A DNA stretch of 64,000 bases, taken from positions 9,229-73,228 of the forward strand of contig DKWV01000026.1 of NCBI GenBank assembly GCA_002491905.1, in the 5' to 3' direction. Source of the stretch: Lachnospiraceae bacterium UBA7143 (lineage in GTDB: Bacteria; Bacillota; Clostridia; Lachnospirales; Lachnospiraceae). Position 1 is the stretch's first letter, and the number at the start of each line of letters is the position of its first letter. Both the position numbers and the translations under genes were made by a program. This document shows, piece after piece, positions 1 through 8,796 of the stretch. The notes under the pieces were generated by a model. The model did no database searches. It saw only the letters and a list, made by a program, of their open reading frames with translations, and was not told the DNA's origin.

Positions 1-56
1 ATAAAGCTCTCGCCCTTTTGTTGTCCCCTGCGGGATGTGTTTCTCTGTGCCACTTT

Positions 57-1421
57 TTAGCTCTCCTCCATCCGATTCACCAGTTCCTTAAACATCTGCC
101 CCCTGACCTCATAGTTCGGGAACATTCCCCAGCTCGCACAGGCCGGGGATAATAAAACCGCATCTCCGGGCTCAGCCTTCTCCACGCACACCGCAAAAGC
201 TTCCTCAAAGGTATCCGCCATCACAATATTCTGAAAACCATGCCGTCTTGCGCATTCCGCAATTTTTTCCCGCGTCTGCCCGATCAGCACCAGACACTTC
301 ACCTTGCCGTCAAACGCCTCGATCCACTCGTCGTACTGGCTCTGTTTATCGTAACCGCCTCCAATCAGCACCGTGGGCCGGTCCATCGCCCGTATCCCCT
401 GAATGGCCGCGTCGGGATTTGTTCCCTTGGAATCATTGTAATAGTCCACCCCCCGTTTCGTCGCCACAAACTCAATCCTGTGCTCCACCGGCGTGAACTC
501 CCGGATCACCGACAGGATTTCCTCCATCGGCACACCGCAGGCCGTCGTGACCGCCATAGCCGCCATCACGTTCTCCACGTTGCATATGCCCACCAGTTTC
601 ATATCATGTATGTCCATGAGCCTTTCACTCACACCATTCTGTGCCTGAAAGATTTCCTCCCCTTCCAGATAAAAGCCGTTCTCCAGCTTTCTCTTTGAGG
701 AAAACCACACCACCCTTGCCGGACACCGCTCCCCGAAGGCTCTCGTGTAGCCGTTTTCATAATTCAGGACACAGGTCTCCTCCTTCGTCTGGTTTTTACA
801 GACCGCCTCCTTCGCCGCCGCGTAATTCTCCATCGTGTGATGGCGGTTCAGATGATCCGGCGTGATATTCAGGATCGCGGAAACCACCGGCTTAAACTTT
901 TCGACCGTTTCCAGCTGAAAACTGCTGATCTCCGCCACCGTCACGGTCTCCTCCGTGGAATCCAGGGCTGTCATCGTATACGGGTTCCCGATATTTCCCA
1001 CCACATCCACATCCTTACAGTGAGCCGCCATAATCGCTCCCACCAGGGAGGTGGTGGTGGTTTTTCCGTTTGTCCCCGTAATGGCGATCACCGTACCCCT
1101 GCCGATCTCATAGGCCAGCTCGATCTCGCCCCAGACCTTCACGCCCCTATTTCGGAAATCCTCCACGAACGCCGTATCCGTGGGAACACCGGGACTTAAG
1201 ACCACAAGCTCCACCGAGGCTTTTTGTTCCTCCGGCAGTGTCCCGATCACAATTTCCGCTTCCGTGCCGTGTGACAGTTTCCCCCGCACCTCCTCTATAT
1301 CCAGCTTTTCGTTTTCATCAAACAGCAGGGGCTTCGCCCCCGCGTGGCATAAAGCCGCCACCGCTCCGATACCGCTTAAGCCGGAGCCGACCACCAACAC
1401 CTTTTTTCCCTGTAAATCCAT
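57..1421 (-). CDS. murD: UDP-N-acetylmuramoylalanine--D-glutamate ligase MurD
   Basis: Cytoplasmic Mur ligase that adds D-glutamate to UDP-MurNAc-L-Ala with ATP, an early step of peptidoglycan precursor synthesis. The 454 aa match the usual MurD length. An N-terminal Rossmann-type domain (GSGLSG near residue 12) is followed by the SPGVP segment (76-80) and the ATP loop GTNGKTTT (116-123). The ATG is preceded by GGAGGGAGGAAG. It lies 33 bp downstream of mraY in the division and cell-wall cluster. The next gene of the cluster would start left of the window; none begins in bases 1-56. Confidence 0.97.
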   Translation of the reverse strand: MDLQGKKVLVVGSGLSGIGAVAALCHAGAKPLLFDENEKLDIEEVRGKLSHGTEAEIVIGTLPEEQKASVELVVLSPGVPTDTAFVEDFRNRGVKVWGEIELAYEIGRGTVIAITGTNGKTTTTSLVGAIMAAHCKDVDVVGNIGNPYTMTALDSTEETVTVAEISSFQLETVEKFKPVVSAILNITPDHLNRHHTMENYAAAKEAVCKNQTKEETCVLNYENGYTRAFGERCPARVVWFSSKRKLENGFYLEGEEIFQAQNGVSERLMDIHDMKLVGICNVENVMAAMAVTTACGVPMEEILSVIREFTPVEHRIEFVATKRGVDYYNDSKGTNPDAAIQGIRAMDRPTVLIGGGYDKQSQYDEWIEAFDGKVKCLVLIGQTREKIAECARRHGFQNIVMADTFEEAFAVCVEKAEPGDAVLLSPACASWGMFPNYEVRGQMFKELVNRMEES

Positions 1422-1454
1422 AACTTCCTCCCTCCATGCGGAGAATGCCGCTTT

Positions 1455-2414
1455 TCACGCTACCCCAAACAGCGCCACCAGACACAGCAGCGCCGTAACA
1501 ATCGAAAATACGGCCACAACCCGGGTCTCCGACCACCCACACAGCTCAAAATGATGGTGGATCGGCGCCATCTTAAAGATCCGTTTGCCGCCTGTTACTT
1601 TAAAATAAGTCACTTGCATCATAACCGACAATACTTCAATTACATAGATAAAACCTACAATCACGATAAAAAGCGGCATCTGCATCATATACGCCGCGGC
1701 CGCCACAAAACCGCCGAGGGCAAGCGATCCGGTATCCCCCATAAAAACGCTGGCCGGATGCACATTGAAGAGCAGGAAACCCAAAAGCGCACCTACCACC
1801 GCACAGGTAATCGGAAAGGTGCCGCTGTCCGTCCCGATCGCAACCACCGTAAAGAAAGTCGCCACCAGCACCGTCACCGAGCTTGCCAGACCGTCCAGAC
1901 CGTCCGTAAAGTTCGTGCCGTTCACCGTGCCGATCACCACGAAGAACAGAAACGGAATGTTCATCCAGCCAAAATCCAGATAAACGCCGTCCAGAAAAGG
2001 CACCTTCATGGCCAGCGAGACATCCGTATACCGCATCAGATAGTATGCAAAAACACCCGTCACCAGAAACTGCAGGGCAAACTTCTGCCACGCCCGGAGC
2101 CCCATCGAACGCTTCAGGACTACCTTGATGTAGTCATCCAGAAAACCGACCAGCCCGAAACCAAGCGTGAGAAACAGCACTGGGATAATCTCCGGGTAAT
2201 CCCGCACAAAGAGAAGGGAGGTTGCCACCACACTGACTAAAATCAGAATGCCTCCCATAGTGGGCGTTCCGTTTTTCTTTAAATGGCTCTCCGGTCCTTC
2301 CGTCCGCTCCGTCTGCCCAATTTTGAGCCTGCGCAGAAAAGGGATCACCACAGGCCCCAGAAACACGCTGATCGCGAAAGATACCAAAACCGAAATTAGA
2401 ATGACACTGTTCAT
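1455..2414 (-). CDS. mraY: Phospho-N-acetylmuramoyl-pentapeptide transferase MraY
   Basis: Polytopic membrane enzyme that moves phospho-MurNAc-pentapeptide onto undecaprenyl phosphate to make lipid I. The 319 aa are mostly hydrophobic helices. The family acidic motifs are present: FLDDYIK (DD at 93-94), NFTDGLDG near 167-174 and the C-terminal loop MAPIHHHFE. Length is normal for Firmicutes MraY. GGAGATAAGC precedes the ATG. It lies between a PBP gene and murD, as expected for the cluster. Confidence 0.97.
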   Translation of the reverse strand: MNSVILISVLVSFAISVFLGPVVIPFLRRLKIGQTERTEGPESHLKKNGTPTMGGILILVSVVATSLLFVRDYPEIIPVLFLTLGFGLVGFLDDYIKVVLKRSMGLRAWQKFALQFLVTGVFAYYLMRYTDVSLAMKVPFLDGVYLDFGWMNIPFLFFVVIGTVNGTNFTDGLDGLASSVTVLVATFFTVVAIGTDSGTFPITCAVVGALLGFLLFNVHPASVFMGDTGSLALGGFVAAAAYMMQMPLFIVIVGFIYVIEVLSVMMQVTYFKVTGGKRIFKMAPIHHHFELCGWSETRVVAVFSIVTALLCLVALFGVA

Positions 2415-2444
2415 GCTTATCTCCTGCTCCTTACCACCCGTCCA

Positions 2445-4193
2445 TTACTTACCAGTATATATCTTTTCCTCCAAATATGGAAGAATATTCTCAAAAAGCT
2501 GCCTCACTACCGGCGCAGCGATCTGTCCGCCATAGTAGGTTCCCTGTGGATTATGGATGATCGCCAGCGCCAGAACCTGCGGGTTATCCGCCGGTGCGAA
2601 CCCCAGAAAGGAGGCTATGTACTTGCCGCTTCCGCGGGGAAGAGTCTGGCTGGTGGCCGTCTTCCCGCCCACCCGGTATCCCTCTACCGCACCGTTTCTG
2701 CCGCTGCCGTCGGCTACCACCTGTTCCAGGATATACCGCATCGTCTCGGACGTCTCCTCGGACACCACATGCTCCCTCACAGGATAGGTAAAGGACTGGC
2801 TGTCGCTCCCGTCCGCCGTCACCGCCCTCACCGCGAAGTGGGGCGTGATCCGCCTGCCCCCGTTTACAATGGAGGAAGCCGTGGTGGCAAGCTGGATCGG
2901 CGTGATCTGAAAGGACTGTCCGAAGGAAATAGTTGCGAGCTCCACCGGCCCGATATTTTCCATCTTATGCATGATTGTACCCGCCTCGCCCGGCAGGTCA
3001 ATCCCTGTCTTATCCAGAAGGCCGAACTGGCGGAAATAGGAGTAGTACCGCTCCACACCTATCCGAAGTCCCACCGTAATGAAAACAGGGTTACAGGAAT
3101 TCATGGTGCCCTGTACGAAAGTCTCCGCTCCGTGGCCGCCCACCTTGTGACAGCGGATCTTGCGGTCCTCCACCATGATAAAACCGGGACAGTTGAAGGT
3201 GTCCGTGGGCTTCACCGCCCCGGATTCCAGCCCCGCCGCAGCGGTAATAATCTTAAAAGTGGAACCCGGCTCATAGGTGTCGTTGATACAGCCGTTTCTC
3301 CACATGGCGTTTAGCAGTTCCTGCCTCTTTTTTTCGGAAAAAGCGGAGGCATCCATTCCGTTAGGGAGCGTGTAGGGATTGTTCAGGTCGAACTCCGGCA
3401 CATCCACCATAGCCAGAATCTCCCCGTTCTGAGGATTCATGACAAGGATGGACACCCGGTCCGCCTCCTTAGTCTCCATAGTCTGCTTCGCAAGCTGGGT
3501 GGCATAACTCTGGATATTGATATCCAGACTGATATAAAGATCGCGGCCGCTCACCGGCTCCACCCTCTCCTCGCCCTCCTCGTCCTGCTCCACGCCCTTG
3601 GCGTCGGTCACCGTTAAGATGGTTCCCGCTTCGCCCTTCAGATATTCCTCGTAAACCACCTCAAGCCCTATGATACCCTGATTGTCCCCGCCGGTAAACC
3701 CCAGCGCCTTGGATGCCAGCGTATCGTAGGGATAATAACGCTTGTAATCCTCATCCACCTTGACCCCGTCAAGCCCTCTGGCCCTGATAGAGTCGCCCAC
3801 TGCCTTTTCCACATTGCTCTTGATCTTCTCGATGGAGGAATATTTCTCCACCCGTTTTCTGACATACTCCTCCGACAATCCCAGCTCTTTCGAGAGGACG
3901 GCAATCACCTCCTCCGCATCCTTAATCTGGCTGTGGATCACGGAAACCGTGCAGACCGTCTTATTGTCCGCCAGAATCTTACCGTTGGCATCTATGATAC
4001 GCCCTCTGGCCGCTTTGATACTTCGCTCCCTCTCGTGCAGCTCCCTTGCCTTAAGCGTATAATACTCGGACTGGAACACCATCAGATAGACCAGTCTTCC
4101 CGCCAAACCCAAAAGCGCAACCACACACAGGAAAAAAACCGTCACCGTCTTACTCCTGTGGTAGGTTTTATGGTTCATCTTCCCTTCTTCCAT
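2445..4193 (-). CDS. Class B penicillin-binding protein, SpoVD-like transpeptidase
   Basis: Membrane-anchored transpeptidase for peptidoglycan cross-linking. One N-terminal membrane helix (about 17-38), a PBP dimerisation region starting near GRIIDANG, then the transpeptidase domain with active-site STFK (311-314) and SCN (366-368). The third motif reads GGKTATSQ, so the usual KTG is KTA (511-513). No PASTA domain follows. The ATG at 4193 is chosen over an adjacent upstream TTG; GAGG lies ten bases upstream. Position as the second PBP behind the FtsI-like PBP suggests a SpoVD-like role in sporulation, or a second division PBP; this is inferred from position and length. Confidence 0.85.
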   Translation of the reverse strand: MEEGKMNHKTYHRSKTVTVFFLCVVALLGLAGRLVYLMVFQSEYYTLKARELHERERSIKAARGRIIDANGKILADNKTVCTVSVIHSQIKDAEEVIAVLSKELGLSEEYVRKRVEKYSSIEKIKSNVEKAVGDSIRARGLDGVKVDEDYKRYYPYDTLASKALGFTGGDNQGIIGLEVVYEEYLKGEAGTILTVTDAKGVEQDEEGEERVEPVSGRDLYISLDINIQSYATQLAKQTMETKEADRVSILVMNPQNGEILAMVDVPEFDLNNPYTLPNGMDASAFSEKKRQELLNAMWRNGCINDTYEPGSTFKIITAAAGLESGAVKPTDTFNCPGFIMVEDRKIRCHKVGGHGAETFVQGTMNSCNPVFITVGLRIGVERYYSYFRQFGLLDKTGIDLPGEAGTIMHKMENIGPVELATISFGQSFQITPIQLATTASSIVNGGRRITPHFAVRAVTADGSDSQSFTYPVREHVVSEETSETMRYILEQVVADGSGRNGAVEGYRVGGKTATSQTLPRGSGKYIASFLGFAPADNPQVLALAIIHNPQGTYYGGQIAAPVVRQLFENILPYLEEKIYTGK

Positions 4194-4264
4194 CAAAGAG
4201 AAACCTCACAAAAAGGTATTAATATAATCTATTATCCTTTTTCTGAGGTTATTCTCACTTCCCG

Positions 4265-6589
4265 CTATTCTATTCCCTCTGGTTCCTCACCTGTTCCCGG
4301 CGGCGGAGCAGGTGACCACTCATTCCCGGATGTCTCTCCCGACTCGTCCCCGTTCGCCTCATCAGAAGACTTTCCACTGCCCACCCGGGTACCGATCTGT
4401 GGATCGTAATAATCTCCCGTACTCGGATCGACCAGATAGCCGGTCTCCGGGTCCAGAGGGAAGTTCTTCCATTCTTCGTTGGGCCCTTTCGGTTCTTCCT
4501 CCGACCCTTGTGCGCCTTCCTCTCCCTCTGTGGGTGCGGCGCCCTCTCCTTCTTCGGAGGCACCCTCTTCGTCCCCTTCTTTCGGAATCGGATTTCCCTC
4601 CTCGTCCAGTTCTTCCTCCGGCTCCTGCGTCTGAGGCGTCCTGATCTGGATCTGGAGCTGTTCTAATTCCTCCCGCTCCTTATCGGAGAGCTCCTCCGTC
4701 ATAAAGATATTCATATAGGGAAGCATCTCCGTCAGAATCTTCTTGACAATCCCGGTGGCGTATTTCGCGTCATCCTGGAACACCACGTTGGGTCTGTCCA
4801 CCACCACATAGATGACCACCTGGGGGTCATCCGCAGGCGCATAGCCCATAAAGGAAACCACATATTCGTTATTTTTTCGGGGCAGTGTCTCCGCCGTCCC
4901 TGTTTTTCCGCCTATCATATACCCTGCCGGCCTCGCCGTATGTCCGGTGCCATGTTCCCCACTCACCACTGTGTTGCAGTACTCGATGATCGTATCGCTG
5001 GTGGAGCGGGAGATGGTCTGCTTTAGAAGTCTCGGCTCGATATTTTCTATGGTGGCACCGTCTGCAGTGGTGATCCGGCTCGCCACATGGGGCGCATAGT
5101 AATTGCCGCCGTTGATCAGGGAGCAGAAGCCCGTAATCATCTGAATCATGGTGGCGTTAAAGGTCTGTCCGAAGGAATTGGTGGCAAGATCCGTCATACC
5201 GATGTTGTCTGCATGGTAGATCATACTCGCAGTGCGCGCCTCACCCGCCAGGTCAATGTTGGTCTTTAAGCCAAAATTAAAAGTATGCTGGTACTCCACA
5301 AATTTTTCCTTACCCAGCGCAAAAGCCACGTTCATCAGCACCACGTTACAGGAGCGTTCCACGCCCTGCTGCACCGTGAGAGGACCGTCTCCAAAGGTCT
5401 GGTGGCATTTGATGTCGTAATCACCCACATGGAGCTTTCCCTCGCAGTTGTAGGTCTCGTTGCCGGTGATAGAGCCACTCTCCAGAGCCGCCGCCACCGT
5501 AAAAGGCTTAAACACCGATCCCGGCTCGTAGGCATCCACAATGCAGAAATTTTTCCACAGGGCGTTCAAATGCTGGTACATGACCTCATCGTTCATGGAA
5601 GCTACGGACTCCTGCGTCACATATTGCGCCACGCCGTCCGTCTTAACCCGTTTTCCGTCTTTGTCGAGCAGAGGCATCCCCACCAGATTCTCCGTGTTTC
5701 TGACATCGTTTAGGTCAAAGACCGGGTAGCTTGCCATCGCCAGCACACCGCCACTGTTTGGGTCCATAACAATACAGCCGATGTTTTCCGCACCGTTGCC
5801 GGGCCTTGCGTTGTCCTTATAATCCTCGTTAAACTCTTTCAGATATTTCTCCACAATGGTCTGGATGTTTGCGTCCAGACTGAGCTGGATATTATTGCCG
5901 TCCTTCGCCGCGATGGTCGTCCGCTCCAGCGTGGAGTCGTCATTGAGATACCCGTACTCCCTGCCGTTTACACCGCTTAAAATATCATTATAGTATTCCT
6001 CCAGCCCGTAAGTGCCCGCATTGTCACCCGTGGTAAAGCCGATCAGGTCACAGGCAAGTGTCCCGTTCGGATACTCCCGCTTATACTCATCCTCAAACCA
6101 GACACCCTTGATGTTGGCTCCCTGTTCCTCGTCCGCGCAGAACTCCTCAAAGGCCGTTTTTGCCTCGTACTCCACCCGTTTGGCCATCACATAGTAGGAG
6201 GAATCCGGGTGCCCGGCAATATAAGCCCTCACCGCCTCGGTATCAATGTCAAAGAAACGTTTCAGCGCATTTAAGGTAGGCTCCAGATACTCCTCTTTCC
6301 GAAGCAGAAGCTTCGTGTCCAGAATAACGTTGTAAACCTTATTGCTCACCGCCAGCACCGTGCCGTTGGCGTCCACAATCTCTCCACGTTTAAAAGGTAT
6401 TATCGCGGAGTCATACTCCTGATGCGACAATACCTGTTTCTTGTACTCCTCACCGTTATCCCTGTTAATCAGGAACAGTCGGACACTGAGTCCCACGAAA
6501 GCCACCAGAATAAACAAAAACAGCACCAGCAGCTTCTTCTGCATTTTAATTGTAAATTTCAGTACGGAATTTCTTCTCTTATCGCCCAA
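4265..6589 (-). CDS. Class B penicillin-binding protein, FtsI/PBP2B-like, with acidic tail
   Basis: Septal-type peptidoglycan transpeptidase. Membrane helix about 17-40, dimerisation domain, then SVFK (358-361), SCN (413-415) and GGKTGTAE (KTG 562-564), a full set of catalytic motifs. After about residue 630 comes a roughly 140-residue tail very rich in Glu, Gly and Pro, probably disordered and outside the membrane; it has no PASTA signature. Start is a TTG at 6589 with AGGTGA close upstream, twelve bases after the ftsL-like stop. Position after rsmH and ftsL argues for the FtsI role. Confidence 0.9.
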   Translation of the reverse strand: MGDKRRNSVLKFTIKMQKKLLVLFLFILVAFVGLSVRLFLINRDNGEEYKKQVLSHQEYDSAIIPFKRGEIVDANGTVLAVSNKVYNVILDTKLLLRKEEYLEPTLNALKRFFDIDTEAVRAYIAGHPDSSYYVMAKRVEYEAKTAFEEFCADEEQGANIKGVWFEDEYKREYPNGTLACDLIGFTTGDNAGTYGLEEYYNDILSGVNGREYGYLNDDSTLERTTIAAKDGNNIQLSLDANIQTIVEKYLKEFNEDYKDNARPGNGAENIGCIVMDPNSGGVLAMASYPVFDLNDVRNTENLVGMPLLDKDGKRVKTDGVAQYVTQESVASMNDEVMYQHLNALWKNFCIVDAYEPGSVFKPFTVAAALESGSITGNETYNCEGKLHVGDYDIKCHQTFGDGPLTVQQGVERSCNVVLMNVAFALGKEKFVEYQHTFNFGLKTNIDLAGEARTASMIYHADNIGMTDLATNSFGQTFNATMIQMITGFCSLINGGNYYAPHVASRITTADGATIENIEPRLLKQTISRSTSDTIIEYCNTVVSGEHGTGHTARPAGYMIGGKTGTAETLPRKNNEYVVSFMGYAPADDPQVVIYVVVDRPNVVFQDDAKYATGIVKKILTEMLPYMNIFMTEELSDKEREELEQLQIQIRTPQTQEPEEELDEEGNPIPKEGDEEGASEEGEGAAPTEGEEGAQGSEEEPKGPNEEWKNFPLDPETGYLVDPSTGDYYDPQIGTRVGSGKSSDEANGDESGETSGNEWSPAPPPGTGEEPEGIE

Positions 6590-6601
6590 AAAATCACCTG
6601 C

Positions 6602-7060
6602 TTAATCCTGCTGCGGGATCTCCGCCATCTGCTTCACATAGTCGCTGTTTTCGCTGGCAAAGGAAACGATCTGTCCTTCCTGCGCATACTGCATGCCCAG
6701 CTCCTGAATCGCAATTCTCCTGATCTCCTCCAGATCCACGCTGCTCGTAATTCTGCTGTAATCCTCCTCGTTGGCAACCTTTAAGTCATTCAGCTGCCTC
6801 TCCAGCGTAGAAATATGCTTCACGCTGTTCGTGATATCCGACTGCAGCCCGATATAATATACCAGAATGATGCCAGTGGCAACCAGGGCCGCCCACAGAA
6901 AAAGAACGTAGCCGGCGCTCATGTGCTTCGCCCTCTCCCTGTTCCTTCTCACGGTATTATTTACTTTTTTCTTCGGCCTGTCATCGGTTCTTCTCTCCGG
7001 CTGTAACTTTCTTACCGTATTGCCATGCACATAGTATGCGTTTTGCCGTGTTGCTGCCAT
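6602..7060 (-). CDS. ftsL: FtsL-like septum-formation protein
   Basis: Small bitopic protein (152 aa) with a basic cytoplasmic N-terminus, one membrane helix around 50-71 and an extracytoplasmic coiled-coil region rich in Asp, Glu, Leu and Ile (about 75-125). This architecture and its place between rsmH and the FtsI-like PBP fit FtsL, which links the division PBP/FtsW pair to DivIC. Sequence conservation of FtsL is low, so the call rests on topology and gene order. GAGGGGAAG lies upstream of the ATG. Confidence 0.8.
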   Translation of the reverse strand: MAATRQNAYYVHGNTVRKLQPERRTDDRPKKKVNNTVRRNRERAKHMSAGYVLFLWAALVATGIILVYYIGLQSDITNSVKHISTLERQLNDLKVANEEDYSRITSSVDLEEIRRIAIQELGMQYAQEGQIVSFASENSDYVKQMAEIPQQD

Positions 7061-7089
7061 ATTCCACGCTTCCCCTCTTTATTTCGATT

Positions 7090-8040
7090 TTACTTCCCGT
7101 CCTCTTTTCTCTTCTCAAACACCCGCAGCTTCGCGCTTTTCGCCCGGCTGTTCTCCTCCGTTTCCCGCCCGGACGGCAGGATCGGTTTTCTCGTTATAAC
7201 AGTTCCTCTCGACACCTGTCCACACACGCAGACCGGAAAATCCGGCGGGCAGGTACAGGGGTTTTCGTTTTTTCGAAAGATCGACTTTACAATCCGATCC
7301 TCCAGGGAATGGAATGTGATCACACAAAGTCTTCCACCCGGATTCAAAAGGGCAATCAGTCCGTCCAGAGAAGATTTAAGCACCTCAAGCTCCCTGTTGC
7401 ACTCGATCCTTATGGCCTGAAAGGTGCGTTTGGAGGGATGTCCTCCCACTGCCCTCATCTTCGCCGGGATCGCCGCCTTTATGATCTCATTCAACTCTCC
7501 CGTAGTCTCAAGAGGCTTGTCCTTCCTTGCCGCCGCAATATGCTTCGCTATATTCTTCGCGAATTTTTCTTCGCCGTAATCCCGCAGGATCCGGGTAAGC
7601 TCCACCTCCGAGTACCCGTTTACAATTTCCTTCGCGCTTAAGCTCTGTCTCCTGTCCATCCTCATATCCAGCGCTGCGTCATATCTGTAGGAAAAACCCC
7701 GCTCCTCATTATCCAGTTGATAGGAGGAGACTCCCAGGTCCAACAGAATACCGTCCACGCCGTACACGCCGATATCCGCAAGCGCTTTGGCCGCATTCGC
7801 GTAATTGTCGCGGATCAGGGTAACCCGCTCCCGGTAGGGTTCCAGCCGCCTTTCTGCCGCCGCAATGGCATCCTCGTCCTGATCGATCCCGATCAGCCTG
7901 CCGGTTCCCGTAAGCCTCCCGGCCACCTCGTAAGCATGTCCGCCGCCGCCCAATGTCCCGTCCAGATAAGTCCCCTGCGGTTTAATATCCAAATTCTCTA
8001 TGGTTTCCTCAAGGAGCACCGAGGTGTGCTTAAACTCCAT
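7090..8040 (-). CDS. rsmH: 16S rRNA (cytosine(1402)-N(4))-methyltransferase RsmH
   Basis: Formerly MraW. SAM-dependent methyltransferase acting on C1402 of 16S rRNA in the decoding centre. The 316 aa start with HTSVLLEE and carry the SAM loop DGTLGGGGHA (about 28-37) and GILLDLGVSS, all family hallmarks. The C-terminal segment FHSLEDRIVK is also conserved. RBS GAGGAAGGA lies before the ATG. It lies 17 bp behind mraZ in the usual order. Confidence 0.97.
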   Translation of the reverse strand: MEFKHTSVLLEETIENLDIKPQGTYLDGTLGGGGHAYEVAGRLTGTGRLIGIDQDEDAIAAAERRLEPYRERVTLIRDNYANAAKALADIGVYGVDGILLDLGVSSYQLDNEERGFSYRYDAALDMRMDRRQSLSAKEIVNGYSEVELTRILRDYGEEKFAKNIAKHIAAARKDKPLETTGELNEIIKAAIPAKMRAVGGHPSKRTFQAIRIECNRELEVLKSSLDGLIALLNPGGRLCVITFHSLEDRIVKSIFRKNENPCTCPPDFPVCVCGQVSRGTVITRKPILPSGRETEENSRAKSAKLRVFEKRKEDGK

Positions 8041-8057
8041 ACTATCCTTCCTCTACC

Positions 8058-8489
8058 CTATATCCCGAGTCCGAGTTCCGCCATATGCTCCGCGATCTCA
8101 TCCATGTCCTCAAATGTTGCTGTATCTTCAAAACGCTCCCTGCCCCAGATCTCGATCCGGCTGCCGACGCCGACTAACACGACGTCTTTGGTAAGCTGTG
8201 CAAACTCCCGCAGGACATTGGGAATCAGAATCCTTCCCTGTTTGTCCACTTCCGCTTCCGTTGCTCCCGCCAGAAAAAAGCGGACGAACTGTCTGGCCTC
8301 TTTATTCGTGATGGGCAGGGATCTGAGTTTCTCTTCAAAGCGTTTCCACTCTTCGTTGTCATACACAAACAGGCAGCCGTCCAACCCCTTGGTCACCACA
8401 AAAGCGTCTCCCAGGATCTCCCGGAATTTTGAGGGGATGATCAGCCTGCCCTTTGCATCAATTGTGTGATTGTATTCTCCCATAAACAT
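8058..8489 (-). CDS. mraZ: Transcriptional regulator MraZ
   Basis: AbrB-fold DNA-binding protein that represses the division and cell-wall cluster. The 143 aa contain the two family repeats, with the first starting FMGEYNHTID and DAKGRLIIP and the second carrying VDKQGRILIP. The ATG at 8489 is preferred to a TTG two codons upstream because AGGGTGA lies six bases before it. It is the first gene of the cluster, behind its own promoter and a set of four 10-bp-spaced repeats that match the expected MraZ operator. Confidence 0.96.
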   Translation of the reverse strand: MFMGEYNHTIDAKGRLIIPSKFREILGDAFVVTKGLDGCLFVYDNEEWKRFEEKLRSLPITNKEARQFVRFFLAGATEAEVDKQGRILIPNVLREFAQLTKDVVLVGVGSRIEIWGRERFEDTATFEDMDEIAEHMAELGLGI

Positions 8490-8556
8490 GTGCAATCACC
8501 CTGCCCGCCTGTAACACCGTACCCTAGTGGTCTGCCACGAAAAGGGAATGTTGCTG

Positions 8557-8592
8557 CCACTTTACACCACTTCACTCCACTTTTCACCACTT
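8557..8592 (-). promoter_or_regulatory. MraZ box: four AAGTGG repeats at 10-bp spacing
   Basis: Read on the minus strand, AAGTGG occurs four times at exact 10-bp intervals (plus-strand CCACTT at 8557, 8567, 8577 and 8587). The repeats lie just downstream of the -10 element of the mraZ promoter, over the transcription start. Tandem GTGG-type repeats in this place are the known target of MraZ autorepression in other bacteria. Confidence 0.85.
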
Positions 8593-8600
8593 TTAACTCA

Positions 8601-8629
8601 ATTCTACTCCATTTACAGGGATATTGCAA
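8601..8629 (-). promoter_or_regulatory. Sigma-A-type promoter of the mraZ operon
   Basis: Minus strand: -35 TTGCAA (8624-8629), a 17-bp spacer and -10 TAGAAT (8601-8606). Transcription would start near 8594, inside the MraZ repeat array. Confidence 0.75.
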
Positions 8630-8751
8630 GGAAAAAACATAGAAATATTAAGAAAAGATTAAGGGGGACGGCAGGAGGAGGACATGATCCATTCGCATCG
8701 CGCTCCCGCCTGTCCTTTGGCACAATTTAGGTTGGCATAATTTTTGCTGTG

Positions 8752-8796
8752 TAAAGAAAAAGAGGACACAGACGTTTCACTCTGTGTCCCCTTTTT
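8752..8796 (-). terminator. Intrinsic terminator behind lgt
   Basis: Nine-bp perfect stem GGACACAGA/TCTGTGTCC (8764-8772 and 8781-8789) with U-rich flanks on both sides, so it may work in both directions. On the minus strand it overlaps the last codons of lgt and separates it from the mraZ promoter. Confidence 0.8.

Noticed and set aside
1551..2240. 229-codon plus-strand frame opposite mraY
   Set aside because: Shadow of mraY; product is an implausible His/Arg/Lys-rich chain.
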